A stretch of 64,000 bases of DNA from Gallionella sp. (GCA_028714075.1 JAQTMZ010000004.1:124001-188000), one strand, 5' to 3'. Positions 8,270 to 16,423 are shown, counted from the first letter of the stretch. Program-made: numbers and translations. Notes: generated by a model not told the origin, from the letters alone.

Positions 8270-9175
8270 GTGCTCCGCCAATTAACCATGATGTTGCTGA
8301 CAGGCGCAATTGCGCTGCTGGCAACCTTGGCTCAGGCGGAAACATTGCATGTCAGTCTGGTGTTGAGCGACAGCACGCCGCCTTACCAGCAATTCTCAAT
8401 CGCACTCAATAAAGCCCTTGCCTCAAGCAACGCCAATGTGACCGTTACCGAATCCAGTGAGGGTCGCGGCGCAAAAGCCGATTTGGTTATTGCCGTCGGC
8501 ATGAAAGCAACGGAAATTGCCACTGCCAATTTCAAAGCTCCGGTGTTGAGCGTAATGGTTCCCAAGGCAGGTTATGAGGCGCTGCTCGGAAGACGTTCCC
8601 CACAAAAACCGCCCAATGCGATATCGGCAATTTATCTCGACCAGCCCTGGAGCCGGCAACTGAATTTTATAAAGGCGGCTCTCCCCAAGCACAGCATAGT
8701 TGGCTTGCTGTATTCGCCGAATGCATCCATCGTTCTGCCCCGCTTGCCGCCGGGAATGTCGCTTAACGCCAAATCGGTACGGTCAGCCGAAACCCTGTTC
8801 GCCACCCTGGAGCATATTCTGGAAAGCAGCGATGTGCTGCTGGTTGTTCCTGACAACGAAATTTACAGCAGCAGTAATGTGCGCAATATTTTGCTGACCA
8901 GTTACCGGCAGAAGGTTCCCCTGATCGGCATTTCCCAAGCCTACGTGAATGCCGGCGCGCTTTGCGCCATTTTCTCCACACCAGAACAGCTTGCCTGGCA
9001 AGTCGCCGCAGAGATCGCTTCATTCGCAAGGAGCGGGCGGTTGTCCGAGCCGCAATACCCTGCGTCGTTCAGTATCGGCATCAATCAGCAAGTTGCAAAT
9101 TCACTTGGGGTTGAACTGGCTCCGCCTGAAGTTATACGCCAGCGCATGGATAGGGAAGGGGAGATGGAGCAATGA
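8270..9175 (+). CDS. Periplasmic ABC-type substrate-binding protein (PF04392-like)
   Basis: 301 residues starting at a GTG with AAGGAA 7 bases upstream. A signal peptide is visible (hydrophobic to ~residue 22, cleavage near LAQAET). The body looks like a two-lobe type I binding protein (VIAVGMKATEIA, VGLLYSPNAS, VPDNEIYSSSNV, GISQAYVNAGALCAIFS), as in the ABC_sub_bind/TrpX-like family. No permease or ATPase gene is adjacent. The stop codon overlaps the start of the kinase gene (ATGA), so the two are translationally coupled. Inference: it presents a ligand to the kinase sensor rather than to a transporter. Confidence 0.8.
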   Translation: MLRQLTMMLLTGAIALLATLAQAETLHVSLVLSDSTPPYQQFSIALNKALASSNANVTVTESSEGRGAKADLVIAVGMKATEIATANFKAPVLSVMVPKAGYEALLGRRSPQKPPNAISAIYLDQPWSRQLNFIKAALPKHSIVGLLYSPNASIVLPRLPPGMSLNAKSVRSAETLFATLEHILESSDVLLVVPDNEIYSSSNVRNILLTSYRQKVPLIGISQAYVNAGALCAIFSTPEQLAWQVAAEIASFARSGRLSEPQYPASFSIGINQQVANSLGVELAPPEVIRQRMDREGEMEQ

Positions 9176-11187
9176 AACAGTTCAGTATCCGCCAGCAAGT
9201 TGCCGGATTAACTTTTATCCCGTTGTTGATTATGGCGATCGGCATGGAAACTTTTTTCCTGCATGACCGCTTTCAGGATATGGACAAGGATTTGCTTGAC
9301 CAGGGAGAATTAATAGCCCATCAGCTTGCCTCAAGCAGCGAATATGGCGTGTTTTCGAACAATCAGGCATTTTTGCAAAATATTGCCGGCGGAGCGCTGC
9401 AACAGCCGGATGTGCGCGGGGTAGCCGTTCTGAATGCCGCCTCCGAAATATTGCTCAGTGCAGGCGAGTTTTCTCTTCCCTTGAAGAATGAGATTGTTGG
9501 CAAGATGCTGGCAACGAATAAACATTTCAACCAACGGACATTTGCCTCCTTTGAAAAAGCAGACCACATGATCATTTTGCCGCTACCGGCAAACAGCAAC
9601 TCACACAGTCTGTGGCTTTATCACGCGATTATTCCCGCACAAATTACATTGGATGAAGGTAGCGGGAAAGCAGTAGAAACCCCCGTGGGCGCAGTTATTG
9701 TGGAAATCAGCAGGCTTCGCCATGAAGCGCAAAAAAAACGAATGCTCTGGACAATACTGTCCGCATCCGCCTTGTTTTCGGCATTCGTTTTTTATCTGGT
9801 ATATCTCGCCAGCCGCAGTATTGTTGACCCGATCCGCAGGCTTAGCCAAGCGGTGCAGGAGATAGGCGAGGGCAACCTCGATACACGTGTTTCCAGGGAA
9901 ACGCATGTGCGTGAACTGGCCACTTTGGCGCAAGGCTTAAATGAAACGGCAGCAAATTTGCAGCAAGAGCGCACAAATTTGCAGTCTCGCGTAGACGAAG
10001 CAACACAGGCCTTGCGTGAAAAAAAGGAAGAGGCGGAGCGTGCCAGCCAGGGTAAAAGCCATTTTCTGGCAGTGGCCAGCCATGATCTGCGCCAGCCACT
10101 GCATGCACTGGGCTTATATGTTGCCGAATTGCAGCGCAGGGTATCCGGTACCGAGCAGCAGCGCCTGGTTGAACAGGCGGGGCATTCTATAGAGGCGCTT
10201 TCCGAGCTCTTGAATGCCTTGCTCGATATTTCCAAGCTGGATGCGGGCGTAGTTGTTCCACAAATTCAACCCTGCAATATAACTGCCATGCTGGAGCGTA
10301 TCGCAACAGATTTCCGGATGCTTGCCGATCAAAAGAACATTCGACTGATCATCCGGCCATTTCACGGGTATGTCAGCAGCGATCCGCAGCTTTTGGAGCG
10401 TATCCTGATCAATCTGATAAGCAATGCGATCCGCTATACCAGACAGAACGGCTGCGTGTTGATTGCCTGCCGGAGGCGGGGCGCAAGCGTGCGCATTGAA
10501 GTGCGCGATAATGGCGTTGGTATTTCCGAAGCCGATCAGGTCAATATCTTCCGCGAGTTTTTTCAAATATCACAATCCCAACTCAACGAAAACAAGGGGT
10601 CCGACACAAATAAGGGATTGGGATTGGGGCTTTCCATCGTGGATCGCTTGGCGAGATTGCTCGGGCATCACATCGAATTACGCTCCGCTCCCGGTAAAGG
10701 ATCTGTGTTCGCCCTAGAGGTGCAAATTGCGGATCATGTGAACCAGCATCAGGCCACCATTCAAACTTCATTCGATTCCGAGCATGAGACCGAGAAATCG
10801 CCACTGTTCGGGAAAAAACTGCTGGTAGTCGATGATGACATGGCGGTGCTGTCCAGCACATCCGGCCTTTTGCATTCATGGGGCTGCACCGTTAGCCAAG
10901 CAACCTCGTTGGCGCAAGTAGAGCAACTTTTGCACGAGGGGGCGGTATGGGATTTTATTGTCAGCGATTACCAGTTAACGGGAAGTAAAAACGGCTTCGA
11001 TGTTATTGCCTTGGTGCGGCAACATTGCAACAAGCCGATCCCATGTGTTTTGATCAGTGGCGACACTGACCCGGCAGCTTTGGAAATGGCCAGCGCGAAC
11101 GGCCATCATTTACTGCAAAAACCAGTCAAGCCCGGCAAGCTCAGATCGTTGATCGAGCACTTGCTGAAAGGGGTTGAGAAAGGGTGA
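9172..11187 (+). CDS. Hybrid sensor histidine kinase with C-terminal receiver
   Basis: 671 residues. Two membrane helices (~11-30 and ~192-213) flank a periplasmic sensor region. A HAMP linker follows (~214-266), then a coiled coil, a HisKA domain with His304 (VASHDLRQP), an HATPase domain (ILINLISNAIRYT; RDNGVGI; GLGLGLSIVDRL) and a receiver with an acidic cluster (VVDDD), acceptor Asp (FIVSDYQLTG) and Lys (LLQKPVKP). It overlaps the binding-protein gene by 4 bp. No phosphotransfer domain or output regulator is encoded next to it; the NarL-type regulator at 3285 is a possible partner. The gene ends 57 bp before the prophage attachment site. Confidence 0.9.
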   Translation: MKQFSIRQQVAGLTFIPLLIMAIGMETFFLHDRFQDMDKDLLDQGELIAHQLASSSEYGVFSNNQAFLQNIAGGALQQPDVRGVAVLNAASEILLSAGEFSLPLKNEIVGKMLATNKHFNQRTFASFEKADHMIILPLPANSNSHSLWLYHAIIPAQITLDEGSGKAVETPVGAVIVEISRLRHEAQKKRMLWTILSASALFSAFVFYLVYLASRSIVDPIRRLSQAVQEIGEGNLDTRVSRETHVRELATLAQGLNETAANLQQERTNLQSRVDEATQALREKKEEAERASQGKSHFLAVASHDLRQPLHALGLYVAELQRRVSGTEQQRLVEQAGHSIEALSELLNALLDISKLDAGVVVPQIQPCNITAMLERIATDFRMLADQKNIRLIIRPFHGYVSSDPQLLERILINLISNAIRYTRQNGCVLIACRRRGASVRIEVRDNGVGISEADQVNIFREFFQISQSQLNENKGSDTNKGLGLGLSIVDRLARLLGHHIELRSAPGKGSVFALEVQIADHVNQHQATIQTSFDSEHETEKSPLFGKKLLVVDDDMAVLSSTSGLLHSWGCTVSQATSLAQVEQLLHEGAVWDFIVSDYQLTGSKNGFDVIALVRQHCNKPIPCVLISGDTDPAALEMASANGHHLLQKPVKPGKLRSLIEHLLKGVEKG

Positions 11188-11244
11188 ACCTAAGATACGG
11201 AAATGCGTGTCAGAGTGACCGTAGTCGTAGCCACTTTTTTAGAA

Positions 11245-11272
11245 TATACGCATAATGTATATTACAGTGTCA
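11245..11272 (+). other. Left prophage junction: dif-like site with degenerate XerD arm
   Basis: The XerC-type arm TATACGCATAA (11245-11255) and centre TGTATA are followed by TTACAGTGTCA, which departs from the dif XerD arm after TTA. The right junction has a perfect XerD arm. Inference: the left arm is chromosomal and the divergent arm is phage-derived, so the phage attP would be TATTCGCATAA-TGTATA-TTACAGTGTCA. Confidence 0.8.
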
Positions 11273-11348
11273 ACAACTTTATTAAGTAAGCCTATAAGCA
11301 CAAACAATAATCAAGATTTTTAGACAAAGACATTTTGTCCGGTATTAA

Positions 11349-11420
11349 ACGTAATACAATAAATAGCTTGACCAGATACAATTAACGTATTACGATAATA
11401 GTTCACCATTACCGTAATAC
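11349..11420 (+). promoter_or_regulatory. Cluster of three GTAATAC-type operator candidates before the phage repressor
   Basis: CGTAATAC occurs at 11350-11357 and 11413-11420, and in inverted orientation (CGTATTAC) at 11386-11393. Further single copies lie at 12310-12317 (just before the 58-codon gene) and 14140-14147 (start of the phage intergenic region). Three sites in front of the repressor start at 11430 fit autoregulation. The binding protein is inferred to be the adjacent repressor; nothing here proves it. Confidence 0.5.
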
Positions 11421-11429
11421 AAAAATATC

Positions 11430-11870
11430 ATGGTAGACCTCGATAACTTCAAAACCCTGTTAAGCGGCTTCGGACAGGAAAAACTATGCCAGATGTTAGA
11501 AGTAAATCCCAAGACCGTTAAACGCTGGGCAGATGGCACTATTGAAGCCCCCAAGGCTGTGCGACTACTCTTGCATTTTATAAATTGGGGCGACTTGTCG
11601 GCCATCGGCGGTGAAGAGTGGGAGGGCTTCACCATAAACATGAAAGACCACCGTTTAACGGTTCCATTCTTTCATAGAGATTTTGGAGCCAAAGAAATAT
11701 CAGCAATGTTTTTTACCACGCAGGACGCATGGCAGGACAAACGGGACTTAAAAAGAATTTCAGAGGAACTTACAACGACACGATTACAGCTTGAAAAAAC
11801 AAAAACAGATAACGCTTTTTACCGATCACAACTCAAACAGGCAAATAGAGAATTTGTTTTAAAAAATTAA
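11430..11870 (+). CDS. Phage repressor-like DNA-binding protein
   Basis: 146 residues. The N-terminal ~45 residues carry a helix-turn-helix (LCQMLEVNPKTVKRW) of the kind seen in small phage regulators (DUF3653-like). The C-terminal ~50 residues (RISEELTTTRLQLEKTK) predict a coiled coil suited to dimerisation. It is read opposite to the structural and replication genes and ends 4 bp inside the end of the convergent gene at 11867-12121. The operator-like motifs directly upstream suggest it controls itself and phage genes. It could be an activator instead; the operator pattern favours a repressor. Confidence 0.65.
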   Translation: MVDLDNFKTLLSGFGQEKLCQMLEVNPKTVKRWADGTIEAPKAVRLLLHFINWGDLSAIGGEEWEGFTINMKDHRLTVPFFHRDFGAKEISAMFFTTQDAWQDKRDLKRISEELTTTRLQLEKTKTDNAFYRSQLKQANREFVLKN

Positions 11871-12121
11871 TGCCCAAAAATACGCGGAAACAAATAAGGA
11901 ATCTGCCCAACAAAATAAGCAAAAAACGCTAAAAACGCATAAATTTTATAATATTTTTTATATTTTGCCGCTTCCCTTTCAGCATTGATTTTATCATTAG
12001 TCAACGCATTTACCCGAGCCGTTAATTCCTCACATCGCGCAGCTATATAACCTTCCCCCTCACTTCTGCGCGCATTGTATCCGGCAATATAAGCGGCATT
12101 ATTAATTTCTTCTGGCGTCAT
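11867..12121 (-). CDS. Small phage protein with C-terminal membrane helix
   Basis: 84 residues. The N-terminal half is charged and helical (EELTARVNALTNDKINAEREAAKYKK) and the last ~25 residues are hydrophobic (IYAFLAFFAYFVGQIPYLF), giving one membrane segment. Its ATG is 1 base past the stop of the preceding 58-codon gene, so it ends the rep operon. A tail-anchored inner-membrane protein is likely; the role is unknown, with assembly or superinfection exclusion as possibilities. Confidence 0.55.
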   Translation of the reverse strand: MTPEEINNAAYIAGYNARRSEGEGYIAARCEELTARVNALTNDKINAEREAAKYKKYYKIYAFLAFFAYFVGQIPYLFPRIFGH

Positions 12122-12122
12122 A

Positions 12123-12299
12123 TTATTCCCCTTTAATTTTCACTTTATCAATAGCTTTTTCGAGCCAATCACGGCCAAGCAGTTTCAGCTTTTCCCAACG
12201 CTCTTCATTTAACCGGACAGTGCGAGGTGAACCAGTCTCACCATCGGGCAGGGGAGGGCGACCGAGCTTTGGTTTCTTTTCTTTTTTAATTCTAGCCAT
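12123..12299 (-). CDS. 58-residue phage protein, probably DNA-binding
   Basis: The frame gives MARIKKEKKPKLGRPPLPDG, then a core with PRTVRLNEERWEKLKLLG and WLEKAIDKV. The basic, AT-hook-like GRPP start and the following strand-helix pattern resemble short ribbon-helix-helix proteins. It lies between the RHH gene (33 bp upstream) and the membrane protein gene (1 bp downstream) on the same strand. A GTAATAC-type motif at 12310-12317 sits just before its start. Copy-number control or regulation is plausible. Confidence 0.5.
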   Translation of the reverse strand: MARIKKEKKPKLGRPPLPDGETGSPRTVRLNEERWEKLKLLGRDWLEKAIDKVKIKGE

Positions 12300-12332
12300 G
12301 ATATTTATTGTAATACGATTAGTTGAGAAAAA

Positions 12333-12560
12333 CTACCGCTTACGAAAAAAATATTGTAACGCCCTTTCCACGACTTCCGATTTAGTTTCGTCCCGCGCCA
12401 GCATGAAAGCATCCAGCTTGGCTTTTGTCTCAGGCTTTATCAATATGGTTAGATTCTTTAATCCCTTTTTGGCACGCCATGCGGCAACTCGCGCCGAGTC
12501 GCTTTCGTGAACCCTTTGCCTTCCGCCACGTTTTACAATGATAACTATATCAGTTTTCAT
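12333..12560 (-). CDS. Ribbon-helix-helix (CopG-like) phage regulator
   Basis: 75 residues. The segment KNLTILIKPETKAKLDAF followed by TKSEVVERALQYFF is the strand-helix-helix layout of RHH proteins. Its ATG overlaps the TGA stop of rep (ATGA), so it is translationally coupled to the initiator. In plasmids and rolling-circle phages such proteins commonly limit rep expression. No toxin gene accompanies it, so an antitoxin role is less likely. Confidence 0.65.
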   Translation of the reverse strand: MKTDIVIIVKRGGRQRVHESDSARVAAWRAKKGLKNLTILIKPETKAKLDAFMLARDETKSEVVERALQYFFRKR

Positions 12561-13621
12561 AATTCATCCCATTCTAATAAAACGTTACTTTTAACGATTG
12601 ATTCTTGCGGCTCTTCTTCGAGTAAATCAAAGTCTGGTTTTGCTTGTTCGCAATGCTCCCAACTTAATGCCTCTTTATCCACTTCGCCAGTTATCCAAAC
12701 TACGCCAGCGGATGCGTCAGCCCACATGCTTATATTGTCGGCACGCCTAGAATAAATTAGATCGTGAGCCTCTTTTATCGCTTCCAGAAAGTTAGTTGCT
12801 TTGAGCCAAAACCTTTCCGTTACAGGTTTTTCGATATTGCGACTCGCCCAATACTTTTTCGCGCCTTTGGTAGATTCATCGAATTCCTTACCGATATATT
12901 TAGTCAGGTAGCTAGATAGCTTGTCACGCTTCCATAGCTTATGAGTGCCGCCCCATCGCGCCTTTGGCGCCTGCACATCTACATTGCCAAGCGACCTAGT
13001 GCCGAGCTTGTTTCCGTTGTTGTACCAATCGTTAATCTCTTCAGCTGGCTGGCCTATAGCTTTGAGCCAACAGCGCAACGCCCATTTGATATTCTGCCGA
13101 CCCTTTACGGCTACATGGATATGGTAGGAACCGCGCTCTTGTTTTTCGAGTACGGCCAAATATGTCCAGTCGGGGAAGCGGATTCGGAACAAGCGCACGA
13201 ACTCGTGCCAATCCTTGACCACGGCAGCGCGATCAGTAACATTCTCCCGATAGTTAAAAGTTAGCATGTGATCGGCAAACGCTGCCTTAACCAAGTGGCG
13301 TACATTCTGCCTGGCGCGTTTTGTTGCACGTTGGCGGTTTTCTATATCGCGCTCTTCCTGTTCTGCGGGTTCTCGTTCTCTGCGAGGACAATCAAGGAGG
13401 GGATTAAAGCCCATGCGCGCATTGATAACGCTAATGGTGTTAGCAGGAGTTACAGAGACTTCATATTGACCGTTAGCTATAGTTACCAGCTTCGCCCTGT
13501 ATTCTGGTATCGGCTTTGATACCGCTGCATTCCATAGCTTGTACTCTTGATATGGTGTAAAGGCACCGTTAACCAAATTTCCAGTTGACGGGCACACCCG
13601 TTTGCGTAATGCTGTCGCCAT
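12557..13621 (-). CDS. HUH-superfamily rolling-circle replication initiation protein
   Basis: 354 residues. The HUH motif is HIH at residues 167-169 (GSYHIHVAV), preceded by a motif-1-like strand (HMLTFNYRE, ~118-126) and followed by a YxxxY pair, Tyr238 and Tyr242 (SSYLTKYIGKEF). This arrangement matches phage rolling-circle nickases that cut the double-strand origin and covalently attach to the 5' end. ATG at 13621 has a strong AAAGGAG site. It heads the operon rep-RHH-58 aa-84 aa. Tandem 22-bp repeats and a long non-coding region lie upstream, the expected location for the origin. Confidence 0.85.
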   Translation of the reverse strand: MATALRKRVCPSTGNLVNGAFTPYQEYKLWNAAVSKPIPEYRAKLVTIANGQYEVSVTPANTISVINARMGFNPLLDCPRREREPAEQEERDIENRQRATKRARQNVRHLVKAAFADHMLTFNYRENVTDRAAVVKDWHEFVRLFRIRFPDWTYLAVLEKQERGSYHIHVAVKGRQNIKWALRCWLKAIGQPAEEINDWYNNGNKLGTRSLGNVDVQAPKARWGGTHKLWKRDKLSSYLTKYIGKEFDESTKGAKKYWASRNIEKPVTERFWLKATNFLEAIKEAHDLIYSRRADNISMWADASAGVVWITGEVDKEALSWEHCEQAKPDFDLLEEEPQESIVKSNVLLEWDEL

Positions 13622-13696
13622 CTTGCAATGCTCCTTTAGATAATTGACTTGCGAGACAGGGGCGGAACTTTAGCGAGTTGCCGCCCCATTCTTTTT

Positions 13697-13984
13697 CTAC
13701 ATCAAATTTAAATCAGGCCTCGCTATCAATAAAACATCACCCTCACGCGACTTATATTCTCTTAGATCAAATTCAAACAGTTCTACTTCCACACAAGCAT
13801 CATCCATATTTCCATGCGCTCGAAATACAGCCAACGGCATTTGTTCACGAACCCTTTGCAACGCATCCAGCAACTGCCGTCGACGGAACCGCATCTTTTG
13901 AATAAACACGAATTGCAAAAAGCTCAACGCCAACAGGCCAATCACACAAACCAACAATATAACTATCAATAAAACTGTCAACAT
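13697..13984 (-). CDS. Small inner-membrane phage protein upstream of rep
   Basis: 95 residues. Residues ~2-28 form one strongly hydrophobic helix (VLLIVILLVCVIGLLALSFL) followed by basic residues (KMRFRRRQ), so the C-terminal ~60 residues should be cytoplasmic. It is 75 bp upstream of rep and on the same strand. No homology is recognised. The length and layout are compatible with a phage membrane accessory or immunity protein. Confidence 0.5.
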   Translation of the reverse strand: MLTVLLIVILLVCVIGLLALSFLQFVFIQKMRFRRRQLLDALQRVREQMPLAVFRAHGNMDDACVEVELFEFDLREYKSREGDVLLIARPDLNLM

Positions 13985-14014
13985 ATAACCCCCTTTAGTT
14001 AAAAAAATCTCTCA

Positions 14015-14080
14015 TTTCACACTCAGCTCATACAGATTTCACACTCAGCTCATACAGATTTCACACTCAGCTCATACAGA
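14015..14080 (+). repeat. Three perfect tandem 22-bp repeats upstream of the rep operon
   Basis: The unit starts TTTCACACTCAGC and ends TCATACAGA; copies are 14015-14036, 14037-14058 and 14059-14080 with no mismatch. There are no spacers, so it is not CRISPR. The location between the first gene of the rep operon and the phage intergenic region fits iteron-like Rep binding sites or a control region. Confidence 0.85.
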
Positions 14081-14762
14081 TTTTCGCCTTTCATAACGCC
14101 ACTTTTCTTCCATTGTCCTTTGCGTTTTCCTTTAGTGTCCGTATTACAAGTCAAGCGCCCTTGCGGGCGGCTGGCGCTCCGCGCCAGCTTCGCCCACCTC
14201 GTGCGCTATTCATCGAATGGATGCCATTGCCAGAGGTTTTAAGCGGCCTTGTAGCTGTTGTTTTGTACATTTGCGCGGCTTGCCATTGCCGATAGTCGGG
14301 AACCTCAACAGGCAGGCTAAAAGCCCTTTCTTTAAAAGCGAACGTCAAAGGCGTTTTGTCGGCTACGCCGGTATTTTTTTGCCTGAACTTGCAGCACTCC
14401 GAATATCTGCATTCGTCCTGACTTGCCGCGCCCAGAACGTGAATCATCGCATCCATAAAAAAGACCGCACGGGCGTAGTCGCTTCGCGGCCTTTTTATTG
14501 TTGTTGATGCGCTTCGCGCAATTTTTAACCGCGTGCTATGCAATCGACTTTCGCGGCATAAACGTAAACGCCGCATGAAACAAAAGCGCGTCACATTTAT
14601 TCCACGGTTCAATTGCATTCTTTTTTCTGAATGCGCTGATGTCACAGGGCGCAGCAACTCAGGACGGATGCAGATAGATAACCCGCCAGTCTGCATTTTC
14701 AGAAAGTCAAAAGCGGGCGAACAATCTAGGCCAGATGGCCTAAAACCAAAGGAGTTTTCACC
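14081..14762 (+). other. Phage intergenic region, candidate replication origin and packaging signal
   Basis: About 680 bp without a convincing gene. It contains dense GC-rich inverted repeats (14150-14200, GGCGGCTGGCGCTCCGCGCC area), the hairpin at 14457-14497, GCGCTTCGCGC (14511-14521), GCATTC/GAATGC around 14615-14637 and TAGGCCAGATGGCCTA just before the 14763 gene. Filamentous phages keep plus- and minus-strand origins and the packaging hairpin in one such region. A GTAATAC-type motif marks its left end (14140). Assigning exact nick sites is not possible by eye. Confidence 0.5.
14457..14497 (-). terminator. Hairpin with A/T flanks in the phage intergenic region
   Basis: AAAAAGACCGC pairs with GCGGCCTTTTT with one mismatch and a 20-base loop region, flanked by runs of A and T. 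It could end transcription from either side, and it may instead be part of the single-strand origin. Confidence 0.45.
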
Positions 14763-14990
14763 ATGAGAAAGTATTTTTGTGTAGCCGTTCCTAAAGATTT
14801 GGACTGGGCAGCAAAATACCCCGTAATCGTTATAACCGTAGGTGAACTTGGCTACACAAAAGGGGGGATAGAAGAAAATCTGCCGAAGGAAGACCTGCCG
14901 GAAGAGGTTATCGAATCGGCAATCTCGGCCTCTATGTTCGGATGGGATACGCCATGTGCGAAAGTTGCGCTGGACTACGCAAGCAAATAG
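14763..14990 (+). CDS. Phage protein of unknown function on the opposite strand
   Basis: 75 residues starting at ATG 14763 with a strong AAAGGAG site 8 bases upstream, so translation is credible. The protein is acidic (GIEENLPKEDLPEEVIESA) and has no membrane segment or known motif. It is the only gene in the middle of the phage read against the structural and replication genes, and it has its own terminator-like hairpin. That layout suggests independent expression in the lysogen, for example immunity or a host-interaction protein. This is inference only. Confidence 0.6.
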   Translation: MRKYFCVAVPKDLDWAAKYPVIVITVGELGYTKGGIEENLPKEDLPEEVIESAISASMFGWDTPCAKVALDYASK

Positions 14991-15004
14991 AACCATGCGC
15001 TTCA

Positions 15005-15060
15005 AATCCTGCCGATACATGAAGAGCGACGACTTCAAAAGTCGGCAGGATTCATTTTCT
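15005..15060 (+). terminator. Rho-independent terminator-like hairpin after the 14763 gene
   Basis: An 11-bp perfect stem (AATCCTGCCGA / TCGGCAGGATT, 15005-15015 and 15042-15052) has a nested TGAAG/CTTCA stem in its loop and is followed by a T-rich tail (TTCATTTTCTTTTTTTATC). It lies just after the stop at 14990. Confidence 0.6.
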
Positions 15061-15238
15061 TTTTTTATCAGGGAATCGGTAGAGTTTTTAATACAGTTCC
15101 GCGCAGATTGCCGGAACGGATGGAGCAAGTTATTCAAAGCAACGCGCACGATCAAGAGGCCGGAACAAATGACGCTTAACTTTATCCGCAGCATTTCAGA
15201 ATGGGCGGACTGGCGACCAGAGAAAAATACAGAGCTTT

Positions 15239-16423
15239 TCATTTAACGGCCAATTTATCAGCCACCACAGGCGCAGTCTGCGCAACCTGCCTTACCTCAT
15301 TTTGGTACGGGTTAAAATCTTGCCCGTTTTCCAATATCTGCGCACATCGTTCCGGCGATATTTCCCGTAACCTCGATGCTTGTTGCGAATAACAGATACA
15401 GGATTTTTTAGACTTCACGCAAGCCGATATTTGCGGCATCACAACTACTTTTCGTAAGCTGTCATAAGCTGGCGCAGTTTCTGGCCGAGCAGGAACGACA
15501 GGCTCAAACTCTTTTAAAAAACTAGCCGCCGTTTTTTCACCTGGGGAAACAGAAACAGCAGAAGCGGGAAGGGCAGGGGCGGGAACAATTAAGCCTGTAG
15601 TAACCTGACCGTGCGCGGCCTCTGGAATTGTTTTTTTATCAAAATGATCGGCTTTTACTTTTTGCACGATCACATACAACAAAATAATAAATAGCGGTAT
15701 CGACGCCGCAAGAACATAAATTGCCTTTGGGATTTTATGTTTAACCTTGAGATGCAGACACGAGGAATGGTAGAACGGAAAAACATGCTTAGGAGGACTA
15801 TAAGCCGTCTTTACTGCGTCCTTTCTATCCGCCTTGCTGTCAATATCCATACACCCAACGGACTCGAATTTCACGCCACCCTTCCACGTCTTATCAAGAT
15901 GAATATGCTTCTCAATATGAGTACGTAAATTTATGTCTACAAAACGCGGAGCCTGAGAAAGAAAAACAAAATGAAGTCCGTAATGCCTAGCAACCTCGAT
16001 CATCCGAATATGAAGCGGAACTTTAGCACCGGAAGGACGAGGACGATAAAATCGCTGCGCTTCATCAATGAAAATTACTGAATTTTTTGGTGCCCAAAGA
16101 AACCAAAGTTCTATCGGATGTTTCGCAGTAGCACGCGCCTCTAAAAAATCTGCATAGTCAATACTTGATTTTAACCACGGCTTATATTTTTCTGCCTCTT
16201 CGTCTTCATTGTCTACAGTCGAACGGATTTTAAAATCAGGATTTTTTACTTCGGAAAGAGAGGGAAAATCAAAATGAGGACAAGCCAAATGTCCAGCCTC
16301 AGTAAACGATATACCCTCGACATAAACATCCATACCCTTAAATTCGCTGTCTTGAAGAAACACCAGATCAAGAGCATGGGCAGTTTTGCCGAAGCCTTTA
16401 ATGCCAGTAATAAAGCATTCCAT
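15239..16423 (-). CDS. Zot/pI-family phage assembly ATPase
   Basis: 394 residues. The N-terminal domain shows Walker A GIKGFGKT (residues 7-14) and Walker B VIFIDEA (116-122). One membrane helix lies at ~234-254, followed by a Pro/Ala-rich periplasmic tail with a Cys pair region (CVKSKKSCICY). Filamentous phage pI/Zot proteins sit in the inner membrane and power extrusion of the virion. It follows the DUF2523 gene by 5 bp. The name Zot derives from a Vibrio toxin claim; nothing here supports toxicity. No pIV-type secretin is encoded in the prophage, so a host secretin is presumably used. Confidence 0.93.
   Translation of the reverse strand: MECFITGIKGFGKTAHALDLVFLQDSEFKGMDVYVEGISFTEAGHLACPHFDFPSLSEVKNPDFKIRSTVDNEDEEAEKYKPWLKSSIDYADFLEARATAKHPIELWFLWAPKNSVIFIDEAQRFYRPRPSGAKVPLHIRMIEVARHYGLHFVFLSQAPRFVDINLRTHIEKHIHLDKTWKGGVKFESVGCMDIDSKADRKDAVKTAYSPPKHVFPFYHSSCLHLKVKHKIPKAIYVLAASIPLFIILLYVIVQKVKADHFDKKTIPEAAHGQVTTGLIVPAPALPASAVSVSPGEKTAASFLKEFEPVVPARPETAPAYDSLRKVVVMPQISACVKSKKSCICYSQQASRLREISPERCAQILENGQDFNPYQNEVRQVAQTAPVVADKLAVK

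Noticed and set aside
11430..11870. The left-edge phage gene as an integrase
   Set aside because: It is only 146 residues, with a helix-turn-helix and coiled coil, and has no tyrosine- or serine-recombinase residues. The dif sites point to host XerCD.
12123..12560. RHH gene and 58-codon neighbour as a toxin-antitoxin pair
   Set aside because: The 58-codon product looks DNA-binding, not toxin-like, and the pair is coupled to rep. Replication control is the simpler reading.
14015..14080. Short tandem repeats as a CRISPR array
   Set aside because: The three units are directly adjacent with no spacers and no cas genes are present.
14151..15242. A 363-codon open frame on the minus strand through the phage intergenic region
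   Set aside because: It is rich in Cys, Arg and Phe, has no ribosome site, runs through hairpins and across the well-supported gene at 14763 on the other strand, and shows no domain. It is a chance frame.
15019..15246. Possible 75-codon plus-strand gene after the 14763 gene
   Set aside because: The start lies inside the terminator hairpin, there is no ribosome site and the composition is undistinguished. It cannot be supported, though not fully excluded.
15239..16423. Zot as a toxin gene
   Set aside because: The family name comes from Vibrio cholerae. The Walker motifs, single membrane helix and phage context show the assembly role, and nothing indicates toxicity.
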